This document shows, one piece after another, positions 24,820-35,143 of a stretch of DNA of 64,000 bases. Numbering within the stretch: position 1 is the stretch's first letter; each line of letters starts with the position of its first letter. The notes under the pieces were generated by a model, which was not told the origin of the DNA, made no database searches, and was given only the letters and a program-made list of their open reading frames with translations. The position numbers were made by a program, and so were the translations under genes. The stretch comes from Porphyrobacter sp. GTDB taxonomy: Bacteria; Pseudomonadota; Alphaproteobacteria; Sphingomonadales; Sphingomonadaceae. The stretch covers positions 124,001 to 188,000 of the forward strand of contig JAGIBN010000005.1 of NCBI GenBank assembly GCA_017744315.1, read 5' to 3'.

Positions 24820-25719
24820 TCAGCCTTCGACGGGCCGGATCATGCCTTCCTGCGCGACGCTGGCGACGAGCCGGCCATCGCGGGTGAAAATCTGTCCTCG
24901 GCCAAACCCGCGGGCCAGGCCAGACCATGGGCTCTCGGTGACGTAGAGCAGCCATTCGTCGGCCCTGAACTCGTCATGGAACCAGATCGCGTGATCGAGG
25001 CTGGCGGCCTTGATCTCACCTTTGTGGAAGCTGAGCCCGTGCGGCTGGATTGCAGTGGAAAGCAGCTGAAAGTCGCTGGCATAGGCAAGCACCGCGCGGT
25101 GGATCGGCTGATCATCGGGCAGGGGAGCCACGGTGCGGAACCAGGCGTGGGCGCGCGGTTCGCGCTTGCCGGGCGATTGCCAGTTGCGCGGTTCGACGGA
25201 GCGAAAATCGATTGGCCGTGCGCGAAGCATGAGATCGCGCAAAGGGCCCTCGGGCATTTCGGCCCCGGCCCGCTGGCGGATTGCGGCATCGGGCTCGAGG
25301 TCCTCGGGCGGAGGCACATCGGGCATCACAGCATATTGATGCGTCAGGCCTTCCTGCGGTTTCTGGAACGAGGCGACCAGGTTGAGGATAGGCGCTCCCT
25401 GCTGGCTCGCGACTACGCGGCGGTTGGAGAAGCTCCGTCCGTCGAGGTCGCGCTTGACGCGGAACTCGATCGGCAAGGCGTCGCTGCCGCCCCGCAGGAA
25501 GTAGGCATGAAGCGAATGGGTGTGCCGGTCTTCGGGCACCGTCCGCCGCGCGGCGCCGAGCGCCTGGGCAATCGCTTGCCCGCCGAATACGCGTCCGGTT
25601 CCACCGACCTGGCGGCGGCCCACGAAGGTATCCGCGCCTCGAGGCTCCAGATTGAGTAACAGGACGAGATCGGCAACCAACTGTTCAGGTGTTGGCACGT
25701 GTGTCTTTTCAGTCGCCAT
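24820..25719 (-). CDS. tesB: Acyl-CoA thioesterase II
   Basis: A 299-residue double hot-dog thioesterase hydrolysing medium/long acyl-CoA to free acid and CoA. The N-terminal hot-dog shows RVFGGQAIAQALGAARRTVP and HSLHAYFLRGGSD; the second shows LAYASDFQLLSTAIQPHG and SLDHAIWFHDEFRADEWLLY, carrying the family Asp, Gln and Thr-type active-site triad region (LDHAIWFH). The frame is open far upstream, but the ATG at 25719 gives the usual family length and N-terminus (TPEQLVADLVLLLNLE). It is downstream of and close to the cupin-like gene on the same strand. Confidence 0.95.
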   Translation of the reverse strand: MATEKTHVPTPEQLVADLVLLLNLEPRGADTFVGRRQVGGTGRVFGGQAIAQALGAARRTVPEDRHTHSLHAYFLRGGSDALPIEFRVKRDLDGRSFSNRRVVASQQGAPILNLVASFQKPQEGLTHQYAVMPDVPPPEDLEPDAAIRQRAGAEMPEGPLRDLMLRARPIDFRSVEPRNWQSPGKREPRAHAWFRTVAPLPDDQPIHRAVLAYASDFQLLSTAIQPHGLSFHKGEIKAASLDHAIWFHDEFRADEWLLYVTESPWSGLARGFGRGQIFTRDGRLVASVAQEGMIRPVEG

Positions 25720-25751
25720 GGCGCCACGCTTGCGCGGCGCCGTGGCGTCAG

Positions 25752-26636
25752 TCAACTTATGCCGGGGATACGGCGCAGGATGCGCCACGCGATTGCTTTG
25801 CCCGTGTTGCGCCCGGGCCACCGTACCGGCGGAGTAGGATTGAGCCCCCACTTCCGCAACAACCCGTTGAACGCGCGCGCGTCCGCTTCGGCGAAGCTCC
25901 ATTCGCTGCGCCAGGTAATTGATAGCGAAATCGACGGGGCCGAACCGTTGCGCACGTAGTGCGGAGCCATGACCGGCACGTAGAGCGCCTCTCCTGATGC
26001 AAGGCGGAAGGTGAGGCCGTGGCAGGCGAATTCCTGGTTCCACGCGAGCTCGCGAGCGCCGCCGGTGTGGTACTGTTCATGCACGGCGTCAGGCGCGAAC
26101 AGGGCGTCGCCGGCGCGGAACACCGTCATCGCCTTCTCGCCGACCAGTTGCAGCAGGATGTTGTGCTCCGGGTCGAAATGATAGGGGGTGATGGCGTTGG
26201 GGCTGGACACGAAGATGTAGCCTTGCGTCTTCAACATTCGCCCGGTCTTGCGGACGATCTCCGCCTCAAGCTCACCAAGCAATTCGGCAAGCAGCGCGGC
26301 GTAAGTGGGATGCTGCTCGATATTCTTGAGCACCGCCCAGCTGTTGGTCTGTTCGATTCCCCGGATCGTCTCGCCGATCGTCAGACCGTTACCCTCGGGC
26401 TTGCCTTCGACGCCTATCGAGAGGTCGCCGCGATTGTATTCGACCGAAGTTGCAGGGAGCGCTTCGCCAAGTTGGGCGAGCGCTTCGAGCTCGAGCAAGG
26501 GGTGCCCCTCCAGGCTATGACGCAGCTTGTGCGGCCCTTCAGGATAAGACGCCGAAAAGTTGGCGCGCGAGAGCGGCGGGAACACGCTCGCCCCTCGCTT
26601 CGCGTCGGTCAGATACTGGTCATGCAACTCGTTCAT
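25752..26636 (-). CDS. Cupin-like / JmjC-type Fe(II)/2-oxoglutarate protein
   Basis: A 294-residue protein with a JmjC-like cupin core. The probable iron ligands are His and Asp of TPYHFDPEHN and a later His in VPVMAPHYVRNG, the H-x-D...H facial triad of 2-oxoglutarate oxygenases. The sequence between (ILLQLVGEKAMTVFR) matches the cupin strands. The C-terminal 60 residues are basic. The substrate is unknown; a protein or small-molecule hydroxylase would fit. Its ATG overlaps the stop of the upstream acetyltransferase gene (ATGA), so the two are coupled and probably work on the same product. Confidence 0.8.
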   Translation of the reverse strand: MNELHDQYLTDAKRGASVFPPLSRANFSASYPEGPHKLRHSLEGHPLLELEALAQLGEALPATSVEYNRGDLSIGVEGKPEGNGLTIGETIRGIEQTNSWAVLKNIEQHPTYAALLAELLGELEAEIVRKTGRMLKTQGYIFVSSPNAITPYHFDPEHNILLQLVGEKAMTVFRAGDALFAPDAVHEQYHTGGARELAWNQEFACHGLTFRLASGEALYVPVMAPHYVRNGSAPSISLSITWRSEWSFAEADARAFNGLLRKWGLNPTPPVRWPGRNTGKAIAWRILRRIPGIS

Positions 26637-27796
26637 TTGGACCCCTTGCTGCCGGAGGAGGTCTCCACGGCAGCGATCAAACGGAACAATAACTGGCGGG
26701 CCGCGCCGCCGATCGCGATGTTGCGGCTGACGATGGGGCGACGTTCACGCCAGAACTGGTCGATCATCGGATGGTTCATCGCCGCGCAGCTGTCTGACCA
26801 CTCGATCTCCAGGCGCTTGAGGACTTCGATATTCTCAAGCTGAAGAAGGGCGCCCGGCGAAAACCGCGCATAGTCTTCGTCGAAGGCCGTCTTGAAGGCG
26901 AAGGCCGCCGGTGGACACATGAAGGTGGCCAGCATGGCGATCGGCTTGCCGTCGAGACGAAGTGCCCGCCGCTCAAGCCGTCTATTGCGGGCCGCACCTG
27001 TCAGCGCATCGCGGAAGAAAGTTTCGGTAGTACCGTCGCAGGCGAGGGCTGAGCCGGCTTCGCCTTTCCATCCCGCGCGTTCGAGCTGGAGAAAGGCGTC
27101 GATCCATTCGTCCAGACCGTCTGCATCGCGCAGGCACTCGGAAGTCAGGTGTCCTTCTTCTCCGAGGCGACGATGCTGTCGGCGCAGCTCTTTGCGCTTC
27201 TTGCCGGAAAGCGCTCGCTCCAGATAAGCGTCCGGCGCCAGGTCCGAGCGGAGCATCGCGCGCTCCTCCTGCATGACCGTGGCGGAGTGGCGGGACATGT
27301 GTTCGAGCACTTGAAGCAGCGCATCCGCTACCGGGCCATCTGCAGCCTGACGCTCGACGTGAAGAAACAGGGCGCCGCCGGCATTCTCATCCATCCAAGC
27401 GAGAAGTTCGAGCCAGAACACCCTTTCCAGCCCGCGCGCGACGAGGGGCGTGCCGAGAAAGGCGTTGGGATGCAGCCAGTTACGCCAGTGGGGCACCGGG
27501 TGCCCGTAATAGCTGGTTTCACGATGCACCGGGAGGAGGCCGGCCAGCTGACCGTCGGCCTCCAGGCATAGCAGTGCGACATCGTCGGAAGGATCCAACG
27601 CCCTGAGCGCGGGCAGCAGGCACCAGCTCTCCAGAAACGGGTTAGGCTCGCTCGCCCGTAAAGAGAGGGCATGCCAACTGGCTTGTTCGGTGGGACATTC
27701 GAAGCTGCGCCAGTCGCGCTCGACGATCCGCAGGCGCGGCGCGGGTGACCGTACCTCCCAGGTCGGTTCGAGATAGAGGACTGCATTGCTGCCCAC
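26633..27796 (-). CDS. GNAT/FemAB-like N-acyltransferase (BcsL/CelD-type)
   Basis: A 387-residue acyltransferase of the double-GNAT FemAB/CelD type. The N-terminal half has RASEPNPFLESWCLLPALRAL and LLPVHRETSYYGHPVPHWRNW, and the C-terminal half has LSGKKRKELRRQHRRLGEEG and FKTAFDEDYARFSPGALLQLE, the last being the family's characteristic Y-x-x-x-SPG-x-LL motif. These enzymes acylate amino groups in exopolysaccharide, peptidoglycan or lipid precursors. It is coupled by ATGA to the JmjC-like gene. The start codon at 27796 is not ATG-strong (TTG/CTG region), but the family N-terminus begins within the next 20 residues. Confidence 0.8.
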   Translation of the reverse strand: MGSNAVLYLEPTWEVRSPAPRLRIVERDWRSFECPTEQASWHALSLRASEPNPFLESWCLLPALRALDPSDDVALLCLEADGQLAGLLPVHRETSYYGHPVPHWRNWLHPNAFLGTPLVARGLERVFWLELLAWMDENAGGALFLHVERQAADGPVADALLQVLEHMSRHSATVMQEERAMLRSDLAPDAYLERALSGKKRKELRRQHRRLGEEGHLTSECLRDADGLDEWIDAFLQLERAGWKGEAGSALACDGTTETFFRDALTGAARNRRLERRALRLDGKPIAMLATFMCPPAAFAFKTAFDEDYARFSPGALLQLENIEVLKRLEIEWSDSCAAMNHPMIDQFWRERRPIVSRNIAIGGAARQLLFRLIAAVETSSGSKGSK

Positions 27797-27885
27797 GCGC
27801 GAGGTTAACCTTCATCGCCGACGGCCCGGTCACCGCCTCGATCTGATTAGCCTTGCGGGCCAAAAGAACGGCTAAGCGAGAGGGT

Positions 27886-27920
27886 AAAGAAAACCCCACC
27901 AGGACGAACCTGGTGGGGTA
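27886..27920 (-). terminator. Rho-independent terminator of hppA
   Basis: ACCCCACCAGG (27894-27904) pairs perfectly with CCTGGTGGGGT (27910-27920) around a 5-base loop. On the minus strand the stem is followed by TTTCTTT. It lies 26 bases beyond the hppA stop codon. Confidence 0.92.
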
Positions 27921-27945
27921 ATTCGTTTACCAATCGCTCGAAAGG

Positions 27946-30066
<2,121 letters not shown>

Positions 30067-30334
30067 GACGAGACCATCCCTCCCCTCTTCCAAAAAGGAA
30101 GCGCGGCCCGATCATTGCGCCGGGTCCGCGCGGAACCTGATGGCTAAAGCGGGTGGAAAGGGCGTGCAACCCCTAAACGCCAGCATCCGGTGGACCAATT
30201 CGGAGCCGTGACCCGCCGAATAGACAATGAATCAGACTGTCCGGAAATGCGACGCCATTTCCCTGATTCTTGCGGGTTTGCTTGGTTTATGCGAAGTTAA
30301 TTCGAATTTCAGGGGCGGCGTCCGGCCGCGAACA
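30067..30334. other. Divergent intergenic region, hppA / desaturase
   Basis: About 270 bases hold the promoters of hppA and the desaturase gene. A frame in register with the desaturase is open from 30227, which would add 36 residues without family similarity, so it is treated as leader. An AT-rich stretch (30255-30310) is the likely core promoter area. No repeat or known riboswitch is seen. Confidence 0.4.
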
Positions 30335-31333
30335 ATGGGGTTGCGACAGGTGACGGACGGGCCAATCGGGGACGAGTACCTTCTTGCGCGCGATGGCGTG
30401 GCGGTAGAAGCGCTTGCACCGGACACTGATCGTTCCGCCATTCCGCTGAACGGCCCCGACGGATTGGACCGCCACACCCGCCGAGATCTCCGCAAGCAAG
30501 AGCTGACGATTGCCCGCGAATACATGGGCGGGGCGATGTGGCCCTACGTCGTGGCTGCCTGGGGTGGGTTCGCGCTGTGGGTCAGTCTGTTTCCGCTGAC
30601 CATGCTCGATATCGTGCCGCTGCCGATCGCGTTCGTGATTTCCTGTGTGCTGGCGACGGGCGGTTACGTCACCAGCCACGAGGCGATGCATTCCAACATC
30701 GCGCAGAAGGGCAGCAAGAACCGCTGGATCAATGAATGGGTCGGGCAGGTCTCGACCATCCCGATCGTGTTCCCGTTCTCGATGGCGCGGCTGATGCACC
30801 TGGAGCATCACTACCACTGCAACGATCCACTCAAGGACCCGGACTACACCGACGAGGCGCCCAACGCGCTGATGGCCTGGTACAAGACCTGGTATAACCG
30901 CCAGCCCGGCGTCGACGGATCGATCCACGCCTACAAGCGCATCCTCAACGAGATGGGCACGCCCGAAGCGGCTCGTTCGCTCAAGGAGACGATGGTGCTG
31001 CAGCTGGTCTTCATGGCCGTGCTGTTCGCCATGGCCTGGAGCGGATACGCGATCGAGGCCGCTCTGGTCTGGTGGCTGCCGCGGCACATCGGGCTCAGCT
31101 ACATCCGCTTCTACCTGAGCTGGGCGCCGCACCACCCCCGCGCCGGACGGACCGGGCGCTACGAGAACACCCACGTGTTCAAGAGCCGCCTGGGCCACGT
31201 CCTGTCGATGTGCATGGAAACGCACATCGTCCATCACCTCTACCCCAACATCCCCAACCACCGCACCCGCGCGGCATACTTCGCGCTCAAGCCGATCCTC
31301 GATCAGCGCGGTGTGGACATCACGAAGCTGTGA
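30335..31333 (+). CDS. Membrane fatty acid desaturase / carotenoid hydroxylase family protein
   Basis: A 332-residue di-iron membrane oxygenase. The three histidine boxes are HEAMH (after GYVTS), HLEHHYH and ETHIVHHLYP with a trailing NHR, as in the FA_desaturase family including CrtR-type beta-carotene hydroxylases. Hydrophobic pairs flank them (WPYVVAAWGGFALWVSLFPL; IAFVISCVLATGG; LVFMAVLFAMAW). The N-terminus is uncertain: ATG at 30335 is used, GTG at 30350 is possible and the frame is open from 30227. The gene lies two bases before a 64-residue membrane protein gene. Sphingomonads make hydroxylated carotenoids, so a carotenoid substrate is plausible but not proved. Confidence 0.85.
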   Translation: MGLRQVTDGPIGDEYLLARDGVAVEALAPDTDRSAIPLNGPDGLDRHTRRDLRKQELTIAREYMGGAMWPYVVAAWGGFALWVSLFPLTMLDIVPLPIAFVISCVLATGGYVTSHEAMHSNIAQKGSKNRWINEWVGQVSTIPIVFPFSMARLMHLEHHYHCNDPLKDPDYTDEAPNALMAWYKTWYNRQPGVDGSIHAYKRILNEMGTPEAARSLKETMVLQLVFMAVLFAMAWSGYAIEAALVWWLPRHIGLSYIRFYLSWAPHHPRAGRTGRYENTHVFKSRLGHVLSMCMETHIVHHLYPNIPNHRTRAAYFALKPILDQRGVDITKL

Positions 31334-31335
31334 CG

Positions 31336-31530
31336 ATGGAAGCTGCCGTAAAGCAACTGTTCCGCTGGATGCCGTTCATTTTCGGCATCGGCTTCATCGC
31401 CCCGCTGATTGCGCAGTCGATGACCTATTGGGACGTCGAGGCTCCATTCGGCCTCAGCGGGATCCAGTTGGGACTGCTCATCGGCGCCCCGTGGGGGCTC
31501 TACGCTGTGTGGCGAGGGCGCTGGATCTAG
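31336..31530 (+). CDS. Small membrane protein paired with the desaturase
   Basis: A 64-residue protein of unknown function with two predicted membrane segments (about 8-28, FRWMPFIFGIGFIAPLIAQ, and about 40-58, GIQLGLLIGAPWGLYAVW). The ATG is 2 bases after the desaturase stop, so it is almost certainly co-translated. The short basic tail (RGRWI) would lie in the cytosol. It might be an accessory subunit or redox/lipid-interface partner of the desaturase; this is inference from position only. Confidence 0.72.
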   Translation: MEAAVKQLFRWMPFIFGIGFIAPLIAQSMTYWDVEAPFGLSGIQLGLLIGAPWGLYAVWRGRWI

Positions 31531-31533
31531 CAC

Positions 31534-32634
31534 CTAGGCCGATTGCAGGACCTGCCGCGCAATCTGGAACCCGAGTTTGTCCGTATCCACCAGATTGGTG
31601 TTTGCCAGAATGACGATCGTCAGGTCGTCATCCAGCATCCGAAGCAGCAGCGTATTGGCGCCCATAATGCGGCCCGGGCGCTGAGCGAAACGGTGCTTGC
31701 GTCCGTTTACGTCGAGTTCCGAGACCCATTGGCCGAAGCCGTATTCATCCAGGCCGGGCGTCAATAGCACCTCCACCGCCTCAGTTGGCAGAAGCCGACC
31801 CTCATAAAGGCCCGCTGCGAAGACTTCGAGGTCGTCGACGGTCGAGTACATTCCACCAGCGGCGTACCAGTTCTGGCCGTAGGTCGGCATGTCGTTGACG
31901 AGCGGAGAGTCCTCGTCCTTGTAGTAGGTCGGGGCGAGGCGTGGAATGATCCGCTGCTGTTCGGCGAGGCCCGTCATCGTCATGTTCAGTGGCACGAGGA
32001 TGTCGCGGCTCACCACCCGTTCGTAGGGCAAACCCTCCAGCGCTTCGATGATCTGGCCGAGGATCACATAGTCGGCGTTGTTGTAGTCGAAGGTCGTTCC
32101 GGGTTCATGCACAAGCGGACCGCTGGCGAAGCGGTCCATCAGTTCCTGCGGGCTATGGGGGATCTGGTAGGCCGACATGCCGGTTCGCGCGGCCTCGGCG
32201 AAGCTGGTCAGTGACTTGTCGAAATTCTCGATGCCCGAGGTGTGGTTGAGGAGCTGCCGAATGGTCACTCGCCCGGCGCCGGGTCCTTTGTAGGCGGCGA
32301 GGTAGGTGGCGATCGGCGCGTCGAGGTTTACACGCCCGGCAGCGACCAGTCGCATGACGAGGACCGCCGTGAAGAGCTTGGTGATCGATGCGATGCGATA
32401 CGCCGTCTCAGGCTCGCTCCGCACGGCAAACGCACGATCCGCCAGTCCGAGACCCGAACGAAGCAAGGTCTGCCCTCGATGCTTGACCAGAACCGTGCCT
32501 CCGAAGTCCTGCCCGGAGAGCTTTTGCTCGACGAAATCGTCCAGCGTCGAACTGGTGACTGGTGCTGCAGTAGCGGCCTGACTAGCGACCGCTGCTCCCG
32601 CGATTGTCGCTGCTATGAACTGCCGTCGATCCAA
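31534..32634 (-). CDS. Serine hydrolase, class C beta-lactamase family, Tat-exported
   Basis: A 366-residue serine hydrolase of the beta-lactamase/transpeptidase-like family. The N-terminus MDRRQFIAATIAGAAVA has twin Arg and a hydrophobic core, indicating Tat export. The catalytic S-x-x-K is in RIASITKLFTAV, and the Y-x-N is in FDYNNADYVILGQI. GRPGRIMGANTLL-like sequence near the C-terminus replaces the usual KTG/HTG box (QRPGRIMG). The start codon is TTG at 32634, chosen because the Tat signal begins there. Members include D-aminopeptidases, esterases and lactamases, so the substrate is open. It is convergent with the desaturase unit. Confidence 0.88.
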   Translation of the reverse strand: MDRRQFIAATIAGAAVASQAATAAPVTSSTLDDFVEQKLSGQDFGGTVLVKHRGQTLLRSGLGLADRAFAVRSEPETAYRIASITKLFTAVLVMRLVAAGRVNLDAPIATYLAAYKGPGAGRVTIRQLLNHTSGIENFDKSLTSFAEAARTGMSAYQIPHSPQELMDRFASGPLVHEPGTTFDYNNADYVILGQIIEALEGLPYERVVSRDILVPLNMTMTGLAEQQRIIPRLAPTYYKDEDSPLVNDMPTYGQNWYAAGGMYSTVDDLEVFAAGLYEGRLLPTEAVEVLLTPGLDEYGFGQWVSELDVNGRKHRFAQRPGRIMGANTLLLRMLDDDLTIVILANTNLVDTDKLGFQIARQVLQSA

Positions 32635-32695
32635 AGGCCGCCCCCGTCGCTGACGATGCTCGAAGCAGGATGTATCCTATCCTGCGTTTCTACGG

Positions 32696-33733
32696 CTAGC
32701 CACCTCGCTGCGCGCTATCGTCGCGCAGAGCCGTAACAGCCGCCTGCTTGAATTGGTCGGCGGGAACTGAGGTGAGGTCCGCGTCCGGCGCGAGGCCGAG
32801 ATGGTCGCGTAGGGTCAGGAGCACGCGGCGGTTAGCGTAACTGTGCGCATCGTCCGGCGCGTCTCCCTGGTTGCCGGCAAACTTCGCCAGCAGCTTGTCC
32901 CGGTTCGCATTGGCGAGGGATAGCTCGGCCAGTTTTGCGCGATATTCCAGCTGCCAGGGCAAGAGATCTGGAAAGCGCTCGTAGTCGGCGAAGTGCTGGC
33001 TTTCGTGCCCCAGGAAGCTGACCGTGAAGTTCTCGTCAGTCAGGGATTTGTACGAGGGTACGATGACGTAAAGCCCATCGCTCGTGGCCCAGCCTCCGGT
33101 TCCCGTCCGATCGCAAGAAAGGTAGCTGCCCCAGCCCAGGCTCTGAAAGTCGTTGAGATAGAAAACGCGTGTCTGCACAGCGCGTTCGGGCAAGGTGACG
33201 TTTTCGTCCTTGGTATCTTGGGTTGACCAAACAATCAGATCCTGCAGGCGGCCGGTCTGTCCGTTGATCAGGTGAAAGCCAGACGCTTCCAGGCGCGCCT
33301 GGGTTTGCGCAAGCGCCGTGTCGAGATCTGGCGGCGACGATCCTAACAGGCCGGCGAGACCTTGCCGAAGCCCATCAAGCTCTGTCTCTCGCTGGTCTGG
33401 AGCCATGACGCTGCGGCGCCAATATTCCCGATAGAGCTTCAGGACATCTCCCGCAAAGGCATCAGGCTGTCCGGTGGCGGGAGAGATCAGTGGCTGTGCC
33501 AGCGTCGGACTATCCAGCCGCGCGATCACGCATTCGCGGAACTGGGCATCTTTCTCATCGAGCGCATCGACCGAAAGACCCTGAAGGAGATCGTGCGCCC
33601 GGCGTCCATCTGCTTGCAGCAAGGCGGACTGTACGGCCGTGATCGTTTCGGCGGCCTTCGCTCGTTCGGCGTCAGTCGGAACAGGCGCCAGTGAAGTCGC
33701 CGCAGCCAGTAGCAAGGGGAAAGCCGATGGCAT
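32696..33733 (-). CDS. Exported protein with an HExxH metallopeptidase motif
   Basis: A 345-residue protein, family not recognised. A short signal-like N-terminus (FPLLLAAATSLAPVPTDA) is followed by a helical region. A possible zinc site follows: FLGHESQHFADYERFP has H-E-S-Q-H, and 20 residues later LEYRAKLAELSLAN carries a Glu that could be the third ligand (gluzincin-type). Two conserved-looking Cys (CVIARL and SCDRTG) could form a disulfide. AGGAG lies before the ATG. It lies upstream of the serine hydrolase on the same strand with a 60-base gap, so both could act on peptides in the periplasm. Function is unknown. Confidence 0.68.
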   Translation of the reverse strand: MPSAFPLLLAAATSLAPVPTDAERAKAAETITAVQSALLQADGRRAHDLLQGLSVDALDEKDAQFRECVIARLDSPTLAQPLISPATGQPDAFAGDVLKLYREYWRRSVMAPDQRETELDGLRQGLAGLLGSSPPDLDTALAQTQARLEASGFHLINGQTGRLQDLIVWSTQDTKDENVTLPERAVQTRVFYLNDFQSLGWGSYLSCDRTGTGGWATSDGLYVIVPSYKSLTDENFTVSFLGHESQHFADYERFPDLLPWQLEYRAKLAELSLANANRDKLLAKFAGNQGDAPDDAHSYANRRVLLTLRDHLGLAPDADLTSVPADQFKQAAVTALRDDSAQRGG

Positions 33734-33824
33734 GGTGTCTCCTGAATCAGCGGCCCGGGGAGATGACCGTTTGGATCGCTATCGCGCCGCGCCGCTATAC
33801 CGCGCTGGCGCCGAGCCTCAAAGC

Positions 33825-34697
33825 TCAGTGCTCCCAGCCCAACCCAGAATGGTTCGCGATCGGCTCTCCGTCGAGAAACAGCGGCACGAACCCGCGCGGC
33901 TCGACGGTGCCGATGTGGGTGGCTGGCACGGGGGGCTCGGTGCCGGCCGGCAGCGTGAATAACAACTCGTAATCGTCGCCCCAGCGCAGTGCGTCGAGGC
34001 GGCGGGCCTCGGATGCCGCTATCGGAACGGCGCGGCTGTCGATAGCTAGCGAGACCTGGCTTGCCTCGGCCAGACGCCAGGCGTCGAGCAGGAGGCCGTC
34101 GGACACGTCCATCATCGCTGTTACCAGCGGGGCGAGGGCTTCGCCTTCCGCGAGGCGCGCCATAGGGCGCCGATAGGTCGTGCTATCCTCCTCGGTGCCA
34201 TCCCGCAGCGCCTCGAATCCCAGCATAGCGGCGCCCACCTGACCGGTGATCCAGAGGCCGTCGCCAACGCTCGCTCCGCTGCGTGAAGGCACGGGCGAGT
34301 GCGTCGCCCGGCCGATGGCGGTGAGGCCGATCGCCTGAGGCGGTCCGCCCGAAACGGTGTCACCCCCGAGCAGCGGCACGCCGTAATGATCGAGGACCTC
34401 GCTCAGACCCTCGGCAAACTCGTCCCTGCCGTCCGCAAGCATGTAGCCGAGCAGCACGCCCAGAGGCTCGGCACCCTTGGCCGCGAGGTCGGACAGGTTC
34501 GTCGCGACCAGCTTCCACGCCACGTCCGCCGGCGATTGCGAGGGCAGGAAGTGCCGCCCTTCCACCATCATGTCGTGCGTCAGGACCATCGTCTCTGAGC
34601 CGACCTGCAACACAGCCGTATCGTCGAGCAACCCGCGCGCGGCGGGATGGTGGGCGAGCGCCCGAAGCGTTTCGATGAAAGCGGACTCGCCGCTCAA
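33825..34697 (-). CDS. thiL: Thiamine-monophosphate kinase
   Basis: A 290-residue ATP-dependent kinase making thiamine diphosphate from thiamine monophosphate. The PurM-like fold is clear: LLDDTAVL near the start (Mg-binding Asp), LTHDMMVEGRHF, LVATNLSDLAAKGAEPLG, LLGGDTVSG and MDVSDGLLLDAWRLAEAS. Length is slightly short of E. coli ThiL. Its ATG overlaps the nusB stop by ATGA, so it is the last gene of the hisG-hisD-nusB-thiL unit. The nusB-thiL pair is widespread in proteobacteria. Confidence 0.96.
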   Translation of the reverse strand: MSGESAFIETLRALAHHPAARGLLDDTAVLQVGSETMVLTHDMMVEGRHFLPSQSPADVAWKLVATNLSDLAAKGAEPLGVLLGYMLADGRDEFAEGLSEVLDHYGVPLLGGDTVSGGPPQAIGLTAIGRATHSPVPSRSGASVGDGLWITGQVGAAMLGFEALRDGTEEDSTTYRRPMARLAEGEALAPLVTAMMDVSDGLLLDAWRLAEASQVSLAIDSRAVPIAASEARRLDALRWGDDYELLFTLPAGTEPPVPATHIGTVEPRGFVPLFLDGEPIANHSGLGWEH

Positions 34698-35143
34698 CGG
34701 GCGGCCTTCGCCACCGCGTCGAGCACGCCGTTGACGAACTTGGCCTCGCGCGCGTCGAAGAAAGCGTGAGCGACGTCGACATATTCGCTGATGGCAGCGC
34801 CGGTCGGGATGTCGGGCCGGGCGAGAAGTTCGTAGGCGCCAACGCGCAGGATCTGCAGCATGGTCTTGTCGAGCCGGTTGACCGACCAGCCTTCTGCTAG
34901 CTTGCTGCCGAGCAGAGTGTCGATCTCTTCCTCGCGCGCCACGGCGCCCTTTACCAGGTCGTCGAAGAATTCGACCTCAGCGTCGATGTATTGCTCTTCC
35001 TCGATCTCGGCGCCCAGGCGATGCTGGTGGAACTCGTTGAGCAGCAGCGTGAGCGGAGTGCCTTCCATCTGCCGCTGGTACAGCGCCTGGACGGCAGCGA
35101 GCCGGGCGGCCGAGCGGGCCTTGGAGCGGGCGGGGGTGTTCAT
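34694..35143 (-). CDS. nusB: Transcription antitermination factor NusB
   Basis: A 149-residue all-helical protein that binds boxA RNA with NusE/S10 in rRNA antitermination. The Arg-rich N-terminus (ARSKARSAARLAAVQALYQRQ), VNRLDKTMLQILRVGAYELL and PTGAAISEYVDVAHAFFD with the terminal FVNGVLDAVAK are diagnostic. It overlaps hisD upstream (ATGA) and thiL downstream (ATGA). Confidence 0.97.
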   Translation of the reverse strand: MNTPARSKARSAARLAAVQALYQRQMEGTPLTLLLNEFHQHRLGAEIEEEQYIDAEVEFFDDLVKGAVAREEEIDTLLGSKLAEGWSVNRLDKTMLQILRVGAYELLARPDIPTGAAISEYVDVAHAFFDAREAKFVNGVLDAVAKAAR

